Source of the DNA: Nitrospinae bacterium CG11_big_fil_rev_8_21_14_0_20_56_8
Lineage (GTDB): Bacteria; Nitrospinota; Nitrospinia; Nitrospinales; VA-1
Length of the DNA stretch: 28,737 bases
Direction: 5' to 3'
Assembly: GCA_002796165.1 (NCBI GenBank)
Contig: PCWF01000038.1
Location: forward strand, 1 to 28,737
Part shown: one piece after another, positions 14,391 to 21,329 of the stretch
Layout: the number at the start of each line of letters is the position of its first letter
Position numbering within the stretch: position 1 is the first letter of the stretch
Translations under genes and position numbers: made by a program
The notes under the pieces: generated by a model
What the model saw: only the letters and a program-made list of their open reading frames with translations
Databases searched by the model: none
Told to the model about the DNA's origin: nothing

Positions 14391-15236
14391 ATGACAAAGT
14401 CAAACATGCCATCCCACGCCGAGATTCAGGACCTCATTGAGCGGAGCCTGAAGGAAGATTTGCGAGAGGGAGATATCACCACCCGGGCGCTGGTGCCCGA
14501 AGACCAGATCCAGGAGGCCCGGGTGGCCGCCAAAGCTCCCTTGGTGCTATGCGGGGGGCCAATATTGAAGGAGGTTTTCATCCGGCTGGATCCCACCGCC
14601 GATTTTCCCGGCCCCTTCGCCGAAGACGGAGCCGCCCTGGCTCCCGGAGAAACCATCTGCCGGATACGCGCCCGGGCGGTCTCTCTTTTGGAGGGGGAGC
14701 GGGTGGCGCTGAATATCGTTCAACGTCTGAGCGGGATCGCCACCCTGACCCGGAAATTCGTTGAAAGAGCCCGGCCCGTGACCGTACTGGATACACGGAA
14801 AACCACACCCGGGCTGAGAGCGTTTGAAAAATATGCCGTCCGTTGCGGAGGCGGGACCAATCATCGGTACGGCCTGTTCGATGCGGTTCTTATCAAGGAC
14901 AACCATATCATGGCGGCGGGTGGAATCCTTCAGGCGGTCACCCGCGTTCGCCAAAAATATGGAACCACTCAAACGATCGAAGTGGAAACGCGATCCCTGG
15001 ATGAAGTGGACGAAGCTCTCCAAGCGGAGGCCGACATCATCATGCTGGATAACATGCCCACGCCCGCGATCCGCCAGGCCGTCCAGAGGGTGAACGGGCG
15101 GACGAAGATCGAAGTGTCCGGGAATATCGATCTCCAGCGCCTCGATGAACTGGCCCATACGGGAATCGACTTCGTGTCGGTGGGTGCGTTGACCCATTCC
15201 GCCCCCGCCGCCGACATCAGCATGAATTTTCTTTAG
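14391..15236 (+). CDS. nadC: Nicotinate-nucleotide pyrophosphorylase (quinolinate phosphoribosyltransferase)
   Basis: NadC joins quinolinate and PRPP to give nicotinate mononucleotide, CO2 and pyrophosphate in de novo NAD synthesis. The 281-residue length is standard. Motifs are EDLREGDITTRALVPED, the ALNIVQRLSGIATLT helix, LDTRKTTPGLRAFEKYAVRCGGGTNHR-type substrate region, and AVLIKDNHI. EVETRSLDEV and LDNMPTPAIRQAV form the TIM-barrel end, with EVSGNIDLQRLDELAHTGIDFVSVGALTHS closing it. nadA and nadB are not in the window. The gene is monocistronic or linked to the unknown gene 73 bp downstream. Confidence 0.96.
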   Translation: MTKSNMPSHAEIQDLIERSLKEDLREGDITTRALVPEDQIQEARVAAKAPLVLCGGPILKEVFIRLDPTADFPGPFAEDGAALAPGETICRIRARAVSLLEGERVALNIVQRLSGIATLTRKFVERARPVTVLDTRKTTPGLRAFEKYAVRCGGGTNHRYGLFDAVLIKDNHIMAAGGILQAVTRVRQKYGTTQTIEVETRSLDEVDEALQAEADIIMLDNMPTPAIRQAVQRVNGRTKIEVSGNIDLQRLDELAHTGIDFVSVGALTHSAPAADISMNFL

Positions 15237-15309
15237 GGGTAATGATGCGCCGCAGGGTGGTATAATGAATCGAATGGCAAGCCACACCCGATTTCGGTGA
15301 TTAATTCAC

Positions 15310-15744
15310 ATGCCCTGTAAGGACACAACCTCCAGAATAGAAGTGGTCCTGGACCACGACGAGCGCCTGGTGGATTTCGATTTCAACAAAATCACCTGCG
15401 GCAAGGAAATCGGCGGCGAGACCGGACTCAAAGACTTTTGCCGGGGGCATTCCCTGGACGAAATTGAGGCCTTCGATGTCGCGCGTCTCGTGGAAGATCT
15501 TCAACCCAACGAAGGGGAAACGCAGTTTTTTCTGTACCTGGAATGGGATGCGCTCTTGACCTCCATAGCGCAATACCGCGGTCGAACCGGGGAAATCGAC
15601 TTGGAACGATACCAATTGGCCGCCATCTCCTACGATGAGGAGTCCATCCGCATTTCCCAGGTGATTCATCCGAACCGGAATATGCCCAAAATCATTCCCT
15701 GTGGAGTAAAAGACCGCTTGGAAGAGGAGAGTCAGTCGGGATAA
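15310..15744 (+). CDS. Conserved hypothetical, cysteine-containing protein of 144 residues
   Basis: I do not recognise a named family with certainty. The 144-residue soluble protein starts MPCKDTTSRIEVVLDHDE and has an acidic middle (DFDFNKITCGKEIGGETGL) and a KDFCRGHSLDEIEAFDV segment. A FFLYLEWDALLTSIAQYRG helix and a terminal ISQVIHPNRNMPKIIPCG segment follow. Four cysteines (in MPCK, ITCG, DFCR, IPCG) are spread through it. The layout of a beta start, a C-G motif followed by E and G residues, and a C-x-G helix faintly recalls IscU/NifU N-terminal scaffolds, so a metal or iron-sulfur role is possible but unproven. It lacks a clear Shine-Dalgarno. Its last 13 nt overlap the convergent DUF1566 gene. 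Confidence 0.7.
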   Translation: MPCKDTTSRIEVVLDHDERLVDFDFNKITCGKEIGGETGLKDFCRGHSLDEIEAFDVARLVEDLQPNEGETQFFLYLEWDALLTSIAQYRGRTGEIDLERYQLAAISYDEESIRISQVIHPNRNMPKIIPCGVKDRLEEESQSG

Positions 15745-16154
15745 AGCCGGACCAGACGGATATAGCCCTGGGAAAAATCCTGGTCAAAGTTCTGGGCCAA
15801 ACCGCTTTGATAAGAAACATAAAAAGCGGCGCGCTGATCGAAAGGCAGGCACCATGTGCCGTTACCGCCGCCGGGTTCGAAAACGGGGGCGAGGTGCAGT
15901 TCCTGGTTGGATCGTCCGATAATGATCGAATCGGGGACAAAAAGTTTTTCCGCTTCTTCCCGTTCGGCAATTCGCCAATCGTGAAATCCGAGAAAATCAT
16001 CCTTGTTCATTTCATCCACAAAACTCAATGCATCCTGAAAAGTCAGCCAATCCCGTGCAATTTGCCATGAGTCCTTTTTACACCAGACCAGCCCGGTTTC
16101 GTTGTCGGTGATGGTGCCGTCGCCATTGTCCGCAAATCTGGAATCTCCTGCCAT
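15732..16154 (-). CDS. DUF1566 (Lcl C-terminal-like) domain protein
   Basis: A 140-residue protein made almost entirely of one DUF1566 domain. FADNGDGTITDNETGLVWCKKDS opens it, WLTFQDALSFVDEMN follows, then FLGFHDWRIAEREEAEKLF, and the end reads AAFYVSYQSGLAQNFDQDFSQGYIRLVRL. These match the domain's TGLMW, A-x-x-Y/F, G-x-x-D-W-R-x-P and V-R-x-V-R landmarks. DUF1566 is often found in exported or surface lipoproteins, but this copy has no signal peptide and is probably cytoplasmic. Function unknown. The stop end overlaps the convergent gene by 13 nt. Upstream is a long gap shared divergently with the zinc-ribbon gene. Confidence 0.85.
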   Translation of the reverse strand: MAGDSRFADNGDGTITDNETGLVWCKKDSWQIARDWLTFQDALSFVDEMNKDDFLGFHDWRIAEREEAEKLFVPDSIIIGRSNQELHLAPVFEPGGGNGTWCLPFDQRAAFYVSYQSGLAQNFDQDFSQGYIRLVRLYPD

Positions 16155-16489
16155 GGTTCTCTATTTCCCCCCTATGAAAAGCCCGGCCGGAGGCCGGTGT
16201 CCGGATGCAGGGACTGAATTGATAATCGCGTTTGTTCCGGGCGTCATTGATATAACATAAAATTTTGCCATGCCCGATGCCGGATTTGTATTATAAAGGG
16301 CCCTTCGAAAAAGAAGGCCGCTGAAAATTTTGGAGGCCCCTGTAGCCCGATTATGTTAACTTAGCCCCCAAATATTGTGAAGCCTGAACTGCCGAGGGAT
16401 ATATTTAATCCGGCTCCCGGTGGTTGGATCGTAGGCCAATCACGTGAGCGGGCGATTTCGATACAAAGGAGGTTGTCGATTAAAATTAT
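16155..16489. other. 335-bp divergent intergenic region, no gene
   Basis: The gap separates the DUF1566 gene from the zinc-ribbon gene. It holds a GC hairpin (GGCCCTTC/GAAGGCC with one bulge, around 16299-16318) right after ATTATAAAGGG, several AT-rich blocks such as TGATATAACATAAAATTTTG near 16250, and a strong AAAGGAGGT at 16465-16473. I see no convincing promoter pair or riboswitch match, though the leader is long enough for RNA control. Confidence 0.5.
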
Positions 16490-16762
16490 ATGGCGCTGTT
16501 CATATTTGAATGTGAAAAATGCCGTCATCTGATCAAACATTCCCTGCAACACAACATTGGGAAGATTTATATTTTTGAATGTCCCAAATGCAAGGACAAC
16601 AACCGGTTTAAGTTTGTCAGGGAAGGCAATCCCGATTTTGACTGGTATTCCAACGTGGTTAAAATAAAAAACGCCCGGAGGAGAGAAGGGGACCGACTTC
16701 ATGCCACGGATATGAGGAAAAAAAAGGAATCCCCTCCCGAAGTGAAGGAGGTTAAAGGTTGA
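16490..16762 (+). CDS. Small zinc-ribbon-like protein, 90 residues
   Basis: The 90-residue product has two knuckles, FECEKCRHL (Cys8, Cys11) and FECPKCKDN, spaced about 20 residues apart. This is the layout of a treble-clef or rubredoxin-like zinc ribbon in the first 45 residues. The C-terminal half is basic and charged (KNARRREGDRLHATDMRKKKE) and probably disordered. The family is not recognised. A perfect AAAGGAGGT lies 16 nt before the ATG, farther than normal, and an in-frame TAA at 16481 excludes an earlier start. Its stop overlaps the next gene's TTG start within TTGA, so the pair is translationally coupled. Confidence 0.65.
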   Translation: MALFIFECEKCRHLIKHSLQHNIGKIYIFECPKCKDNNRFKFVREGNPDFDWYSNVVKIKNARRREGDRLHATDMRKKKESPPEVKEVKG

Positions 16763-17424
16763 GGTTTGAAAATCCAATGATGATTCGATTCATAAAATGG
16801 TGTCATTCCAGGCCGTGCAAGCGGATCCTGATTGTGTGTCTTATGGCGGCAACAGCCCTTGTAATACATGGGAACCGCGTTCAGGCCGCGTCCTCATTTT
16901 ATTATCAAGGCCGAGTGATCGACTCCCTCGCCGTTTCCGCCACCCCTTCAGGCAAATGCGGAGAGAAGGTCCCATCGGTCGGTTTTTATCAACAGGTTTC
17001 CCTGTATTCCATTGCGGCGGGTCTGGGATTTTTTTTCCTGGGCATTTTCCTGGAAAAGAAAGCCCTCAAGCGGTCCTGTTTTCTTCTGGCCGTCATTCCC
17101 CTGGCTGGATGGCTCTATGTCCATTTCTTCGTGGACTACGACGCCCTGAAACGCAAAGCATTCACCTACGACACCGAAGCAGAGGCGGCGCTCGCCAATA
17201 TCGCCGAGGCGCAGGATCGATATAAATCCGAACAGGACACCTACCTGGGAGATCTGCAACAGTTACACTCCCACATGGCGGGTTCCCATGGAGTGGATTC
17301 GTGCGTCCGGATCCTGAGCGTCGAGGCCAGTTGGGCCCATTGGACCGCACAAGCCCGCCACGTGTCGAGTCCCAACGTGGTCACCTGGGACAGCACCTCC
17401 GGAAGTTCGCTCAAAAAGGGCTGA
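16759..17424 (+). CDS. Membrane protein with a pilin-like C-terminal region, 221 residues
   Basis: No family is recognised with certainty. Hydrophobic segments lie at about residues 22-42 (ending NRVQAA, possibly a signal or anchor), 80-100 and 105-122. The exported tail beginning TYDTEAEAALANIAEAQDRY continues with KSEQDTYLGDLQQL and ends WTAQARHVSSPNVVTWDS; this is the pattern of the globular part of type IV pilins and pseudopilins (helix A-x-x-N-x-x-x-x-A-x-x-x-Y, then G-T-Y-like). The prepilin peptidase site at the N terminus is absent, so it is a pilin-like domain on a multi-pass anchor. The TTG start is supported by GGAGG 7 nt upstream and by overlap with the previous stop; ATG 16777 or 16780 are alternatives. 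Confidence 0.6.
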   Translation: MRFENPMMIRFIKWCHSRPCKRILIVCLMAATALVIHGNRVQAASSFYYQGRVIDSLAVSATPSGKCGEKVPSVGFYQQVSLYSIAAGLGFFFLGIFLEKKALKRSCFLLAVIPLAGWLYVHFFVDYDALKRKAFTYDTEAEAALANIAEAQDRYKSEQDTYLGDLQQLHSHMAGSHGVDSCVRILSVEASWAHWTAQARHVSSPNVVTWDSTSGSSLKKG

Positions 17425-17625
17425 ATATCCCTGCTCTAATCGCCAGAATTGACAAGTTTTTTCCCCGGACTTAAACTGGATTACAAAGGGGGCCTTGAAA
17501 AAATACCGGCACCCCAAAATGGGCTCGTTTGCATGGGGTTCCCGTGGATGGGGCATCCAGAATCATGAGGGGTTAAAGAAGCCAGGAAGATTTAATCAAG
17601 GACTTTGGGCGAGTGAGGGGCAACC
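17425..17625 (+). other. 201-bp gap before the CBS gene
   Basis: No gene is supported. A motif ATTACAAAGGG followed by GGCCTTGAAA at 17480-17500 resembles ATTATAAAGGG/CCCTTCGAAA at 16290-16310. No clear -10/-35 pair is seen for the downstream CBS gene. GAGGGG lies 5 nt before its GTG start. Confidence 0.4.
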
Positions 17626-18000
17626 GTGTCGAATCCTATCGGCAATTTTATGAAAACTCCCGTACATTCCATTTCGTCGGAGGAGACCATCTGGCGGGCA
17701 TCACAGAAAATGCACGAGCATCAGATCGGTTCCCTTCTGGTCACCGATAACGGAGAATATGTGGGGATCCTCACCAAGACCGATCTGATCTACAAGGTGG
17801 TGGAAAAAGGGCTGGAGCCACGGCAGACCCGGGTCATGGACATAATGACCCAACCGGTCCTTTCCATGGATGATCAGGCTTCGGCCGTCGAGGCACGCGA
17901 TTTCATGATCGATCGGAACATCCAACGGCTGGCGGTGACTCGCAACGGGGAAATCGTGGGAATTCTGTCGGTGAAGGATTTGATGAGTTGCCTGGGATAA
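17626..18000 (+). CDS. Stand-alone CBS-domain pair protein
   Basis: The 124-residue protein consists of two CBS motifs forming one Bateman module. The first is FMKTPVHSISSEETIWRA to GSLLVTDNGEYVGILTKTDLI. The second is IMTQPVLSMDDQASAVEARDFM to IQRLAVTRNGEIVGILSVKDLM. Such modules bind adenosine nucleotides (AMP, ATP, SAM or c-di-AMP in characterised members) and regulate a partner. The GTG start has GAGGGG 5 nt upstream. It faces a second CBS protein tail-to-tail across a 30-bp gap; the other belongs to the DUF1538/PII cluster. Confidence 0.92.
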   Translation: MSNPIGNFMKTPVHSISSEETIWRASQKMHEHQIGSLLVTDNGEYVGILTKTDLIYKVVEKGLEPRQTRVMDIMTQPVLSMDDQASAVEARDFMIDRNIQRLAVTRNGEIVGILSVKDLMSCLG

Positions 18001-18030
18001 AACGGGCTCGCTAAACTGAAAATCTTCTGC

Positions 18031-18423
18031 TTATTCCACCTCCCATTGGGTGACGATGCCGTTCAGCGAAACCATCCCGATGATCTGGTTATTATCCAGA
18101 ACCATTCCGTACGATACGTTGAAGTTGGTTAGCAGGCGCGCGGCGTAGGTGAGAGGCATATCCGCCGGAACCGAGAGGACCGGTTTGGACATGATCTCAT
18201 ACACATGCACTTCATGCAATTTGCGCCGTTCGGCGATAACTTTCCTCGCGATATCCTTCAAAGTCATGATGCCGTAAACATCCGTATCGTCCCTGGGTTC
18301 GATCAGGACGGCGTTGATCTTTTGTTCCCGCATCATTTTGAGGGCATCCATGATCCTCGTGACGCCTTCAATTTTCTTGAAATGGGGCATCATGACGTCC
18401 CGGACTACTTTTTGGTAAGACAT
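18031..18423 (-). CDS. CBS-domain pair protein of the DUF1538 cluster
   Basis: A 130-residue two-CBS module. The first reads VVRDVMMPHFKKIEGVTRIMDALKMM to AVLIEPRDDTDVYGIMTLKDIAR. The second reads IMSKPVLSVPADMPLTYAARLLTN to YGMVLDNNQIIGMVSLNGIV. The first motif has a long insertion (EPRDDTDVYG), a typical ligand-site variation. It is the fourth gene in the same direction after DUF1538, DUF1538 and PII-like genes, 23 bp after the PII-like stop, so it probably supplies an adenine-nucleotide sensor for the membrane proteins. Stop is 30 bp from the convergent CBS gene. Confidence 0.92.
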   Translation of the reverse strand: MSYQKVVRDVMMPHFKKIEGVTRIMDALKMMREQKINAVLIEPRDDTDVYGIMTLKDIARKVIAERRKLHEVHVYEIMSKPVLSVPADMPLTYAARLLTNFNVSYGMVLDNNQIIGMVSLNGIVTQWEVE

Positions 18424-18446
18424 TCCTCTTCTCTCGGGTGGGATAA

Positions 18447-18794
18447 CTAGAAGTAATGTTCCTTGGCTTCCTTTTCCATGGCGGGGATTTGGCTCTCCAT
18501 GCCGATGGCGCGGTCGATGGTCCAGGAAAATGCAATGCCATTCCCATGCTTGCCGAGGTGACCGGCCTGATAGATGGCCTCCATGATATCGCTACAGATG
18601 AAATCCTCGACCAGAAACAATAACATGTCCTTTTGGACATCCATTTTCAGGCCGAAAAAAGATTTCTGATTGTGGATCCCCTCACCCCTGGCATTAAGAA
18701 TCGTGACCCCTGTGGCGCCGGCCTTTTTCGCCGACTCGATCACTTTTTCCTGATACTCGTCATTTACAAGAGCCAGAATAACCTTGAAACGCAT
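18447..18794 (-). CDS. PII-like (GlnB/GlnK superfamily) signal protein
   Basis: A 115-residue protein with the beta-alpha-beta-beta-alpha-beta order of PII. RFKVILALVNDEYQEKVIESAKKAGATGVTILNARGEG opens it, then a T-loop-like segment (IHNQKSFFGLKMDVQKD), the MLLFLVEDFICSDIMEAIYQAG helix, and a B-loop-like GKHGNGIAFSWTIDRAIGM. The regulatory tyrosine of GlnB's T-loop is absent, so uridylylation is unlikely, and the partner should be a membrane protein as for GlnK-AmtB or SbtB-SbtA. It is third in the DUF1538-DUF1538-PII-CBS unit, about 134 nt after the DUF1538 stop, with a GGTGAG ribosome site. Ligand unknown. Confidence 0.88.
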   Translation of the reverse strand: MRFKVILALVNDEYQEKVIESAKKAGATGVTILNARGEGIHNQKSFFGLKMDVQKDMLLFLVEDFICSDIMEAIYQAGHLGKHGNGIAFSWTIDRAIGMESQIPAMEKEAKEHYF

Positions 18795-18928
18795 GATATT
18801 CTCACCAAGCAGATTTGCGAAGGACGGGGATTAATATCATCAAAACGATTCAATCACGCCATGGTATCCCGATGCGCTCATATTCCCGCGTGTAGATAAA
18901 TCCGCCGGGGGAGAGCCATGGCAAATTT

Positions 18929-19732
18929 TCAGTCGTCCCTTTTCTTCTGGGCCGCACGGGCCATCCTTGCCGTGATCATAGCATAGGCATTTACGCTTAT
19001 CATAGGGAAAAGCGAGGCGAAGGCGATGAGTCCGAATCCGTCCAGAATAGGAGATCGGCCGGGGACGTTGGAGGCAAGCCCGATGCCCAGCGCGGCCAGC
19101 AGAGGCACGGTCACCGTCGATGTGGTCACACCGCCGCTGTCAAACGAGAGGGGAATGATCATCTTGGGAACGAATCGAATCTGGATCAGGAGAAACAGGT
19201 ATCCCACGATGATATACAGGTACAGGGGACTCCCGACAATGATGCGGTACACTCCCAGCGAAACACCCACGGCAACCCCGAGCGCGACTGAAATGCGCAG
19301 GCCCCATTCGGAGATGGATCCGGTCGTAATTTCCCGCGCCTTGATAGCCACCGCGATAAGCGCGGGCTCCGCCAGCGTCGTTGAAAACCCGATCAGGAAC
19401 GCGAAAACATAAGTCCATCGGTACAAGGTCGGGGAGGGAGCGCTGGTCCCGAAGCCGGACAAACCCCCGGTTAGAAAAGCGGGATCCGTCAACTGCCGGG
19501 CCATTTCGGCGCCGATGGGGAAAATACATTCTTCCAATCCGACGATAAAAATGGCGAGCCCGGCGATCACCAGGAGGAATCCGAAGCAAATCTGCTTAAA
19601 GTGCGGGAGAAATTTCCGGATAACCACAATTTGAAAAAATGCGAGCACGAGAACGATCGGCAGAATATCCCACAGGGTTCCTATCCCCGCGGAACGGATC
19701 AACTCAAAAACAGTTTCGGTTGGGGACATCAT
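18929..19732 (-). CDS. DUF1538 family integral membrane protein (second paralogue)
   Basis: A polytopic protein of about 267 residues with roughly seven membrane segments. Two sequence elements are shared with the paralogue upstream: GFSTTLAEPALIAVAIKA and FDSGGVTTSTVTVPLLAALG, followed by GIGLASNVPGRSPILDGFGLIAFASLFPM. This is the DUF1538 pattern. Polar STT/TTST runs inside hydrophobic stretches are typical of re-entrant loops in transporters, so a transport or channel role is inferred. The ATG at 19732 overlaps the stop of the preceding gene in ATGA; the next ATG at 19729 has better spacing (6 nt) from GGAGG. The pair is translationally coupled. Confidence 0.9.
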   Translation of the reverse strand: MMSPTETVFELIRSAGIGTLWDILPIVLVLAFFQIVVIRKFLPHFKQICFGFLLVIAGLAIFIVGLEECIFPIGAEMARQLTDPAFLTGGLSGFGTSAPSPTLYRWTYVFAFLIGFSTTLAEPALIAVAIKAREITTGSISEWGLRISVALGVAVGVSLGVYRIIVGSPLYLYIIVGYLFLLIQIRFVPKMIIPLSFDSGGVTTSTVTVPLLAALGIGLASNVPGRSPILDGFGLIAFASLFPMISVNAYAMITARMARAAQKKRDD

Positions 19733-20478
19733 TGGCCTCCGAATCCGTAAACGAACATTCCATACCCCATGACACACATGATCGGGGTAAGGCTGGCAAG
19801 CGCGATCAAACCGAAGCCGTCAACGATGGGATTCCTTCCCCGGATGCTGGAGGCCAATCCCAACCCCAATGCCGTCACCAGGGGAACCGTTATGGTGGAG
19901 GTGGTGATCCCGCCCGCATCGTAGGCGATGCCGATGATCTCTTTTGGAGCCAGGGAGGTGAAGAACATGATCAGGCTGTATCCGACCACAATGAACCATA
20001 CCAGCGGCCAACCCTTGATGATCCTCACGACGCCAAGCGCGATGGCAAACCCGACCGAAAATGCAACGGTCAATCTCAGTCCCAGAACAAAGGAGTCGAT
20101 GGATTGCGCGTTATTCGCAATGGCCTTACCCTCTGCCGCAATGTGTCCGGCTTTATTGGCGATCACGCTCAGGGCCGGTTCGGCTATCGTGGTGGAAAAT
20201 CCCAGGGCGAAACCGAAAAATATGATCCACCCCGCATTTCCGATTTGCGCGAATTGGAGGGCCATTCTTTCGCCCAGGGGGAAGAGGGCGTTTTCCAGAC
20301 CCATGATGAAAATGAACAACCCCAGAATCACTAGACCGATTCCGACAAGGATCTCATGGAGATTTTCAAAGGGCTTTTGAATGACGCCAATCTGAAAAAA
20401 AACGATCACCGCTACGATGGGAAGTATATCGGTGAAGGCGGAAAATATTTTTTTTATCAGGTAATGTAGAATCTGCAC
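19729..20478 (-). CDS. DUF1538 family integral membrane protein (first paralogue)
   Basis: A polytopic protein of 249 residues from GTG 20478 with about seven hydrophobic segments. It carries GFSTTIAEPALSVIANKA and YDAGGITTSTITVPLVTALG, then GLASSIRGRNPIVDGFGLIALASL, each matching its downstream paralogue. It differs in a longer middle loop (HIAAEGKAIANNAQSIDSF). Both are DUF1538 members; no catalysis is suggested. It is the first gene of the minus-strand unit that goes on with DUF1538, PII-like and CBS. A candidate extended -10 promoter lies about 200 nt upstream with a long leader. A weak AGGG ribosome site precedes the GTG. Confidence 0.9.
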   Translation of the reverse strand: MQILHYLIKKIFSAFTDILPIVAVIVFFQIGVIQKPFENLHEILVGIGLVILGLFIFIMGLENALFPLGERMALQFAQIGNAGWIIFFGFALGFSTTIAEPALSVIANKAGHIAAEGKAIANNAQSIDSFVLGLRLTVAFSVGFAIALGVVRIIKGWPLVWFIVVGYSLIMFFTSLAPKEIIGIAYDAGGITTSTITVPLVTALGLGLASSIRGRNPIVDGFGLIALASLTPIMCVMGYGMFVYGFGGQ

Positions 20479-20619
20479 CGGACCCTATGGAAATAAAAGG
20501 GGATGTATGAGCCATTCATCCTGGGGCCGGAAGGTGGGGGGGAGTGTGATCTTACCTGAGGAAAGGGTTGATTCCTGTCGATGCGCCCCTCAATATGGAT
20601 ACCTGAAACAGATAAAGAA

Positions 20620-20685
20620 CTCGGCTTCAAGTGAACGCGAACCACATAACATACTTGCCCGAACCTCGGCTTCAAGCGGAGTATA
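20620..20685 (-). promoter_or_regulatory. Candidate promoter and direct repeat in the DUF1538-operon leader
   Basis: On the minus strand an extended -10 (TGTTATACT; TATACT at 20685-20680) predicts a start near 20673. The 12-mer CTCGGCTTCAAG occurs twice as a direct repeat at 20620-20631 and 20665-20676 (plus-strand reading), one overlapping the start and one about 45 bp into the leader. The -35 is poor, as in extended -10 promoters. A leader of about 195 nt precedes the first DUF1538 GTG. Confidence 0.45.
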
Positions 20686-20777
20686 ACAGATACGGAGAGA
20701 AATCCAAATTCTTTACCTCGTCGGCCCTCCGGTGGCCTCGAAATAATCCATAATCTTCCTTCCTTGAGGAATACGAA

Positions 20778-21305
20778 ATGCAGGATGACGAAAATAAAAA
20801 GGATGCCGATCTTAAGGAGATGATTCTTGATCTATTTTATTCGACCAAGGGCAACCTGGATGCGGTCAACGCGGCGTTGGACGCCAAATTCAAAATAACG
20901 GGCGAAAGGAGTATTTCACTCTTTGAAAAGTTCATCCGTTCCAGGCTGGATATGAATCCGAAAACGCTCCGAATGGCGAATCTGGAGATTACCCCGGTTG
21001 AAGCGGTTTATCTGAGCCAATACCCGGGATTGGAGGGAGTGGAGGTGCTTGATTTGCGGAAGAATTCCATCGGGGATACCGGACTGGACGCGCTGGCCCA
21101 TTCGACCTTGTTGACGAGCCTCAGGGAGTTGGATCTGCGCAATAACGGGATTACCCGGATCGGAATGGAGTCGCTGGCGAAAACTCAGGTGCTGACGCAA
21201 CTTGAGAAATTGGACCTGCGAATGAACAAACTGGGCAAACGCTGGGAAACCAAATTGATCGAAACCCACCGGTTTCCCGTATTGCGGGAATTGAAAGTGG
21301 GCTGA
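20778..21305 (+). CDS. Small leucine-rich-repeat protein (RNI-like)
   Basis: A 175-residue protein with a charged N-terminal third (residues 1-75) without known features. From about residue 78 it has leucine-rich repeats of the ribonuclease-inhibitor type: LEGVEVLDLRKNSIGDTGLDAL, then LRELDLRNNGITRIGMESLAK, then LEKLDLRMNKLGKRWE, then LRELKVG. That gives three to four repeats of about 28 residues with L-x-x-L-x-L-x-x-N-x-I/L. No signal peptide or membrane anchor is seen, so it is a cytosolic protein-interaction module. GAGGAA precedes the ATG by about 8 nt. It is divergent from the DUF1538 unit and convergent with flgM. Confidence 0.85.
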   Translation: MQDDENKKDADLKEMILDLFYSTKGNLDAVNAALDAKFKITGERSISLFEKFIRSRLDMNPKTLRMANLEITPVEAVYLSQYPGLEGVEVLDLRKNSIGDTGLDALAHSTLLTSLRELDLRNNGITRIGMESLAKTQVLTQLEKLDLRMNKLGKRWETKLIETHRFPVLRELKVG

Positions 21306-21329
21306 CAGAGGGCGGGGGTACCGCCCGGT

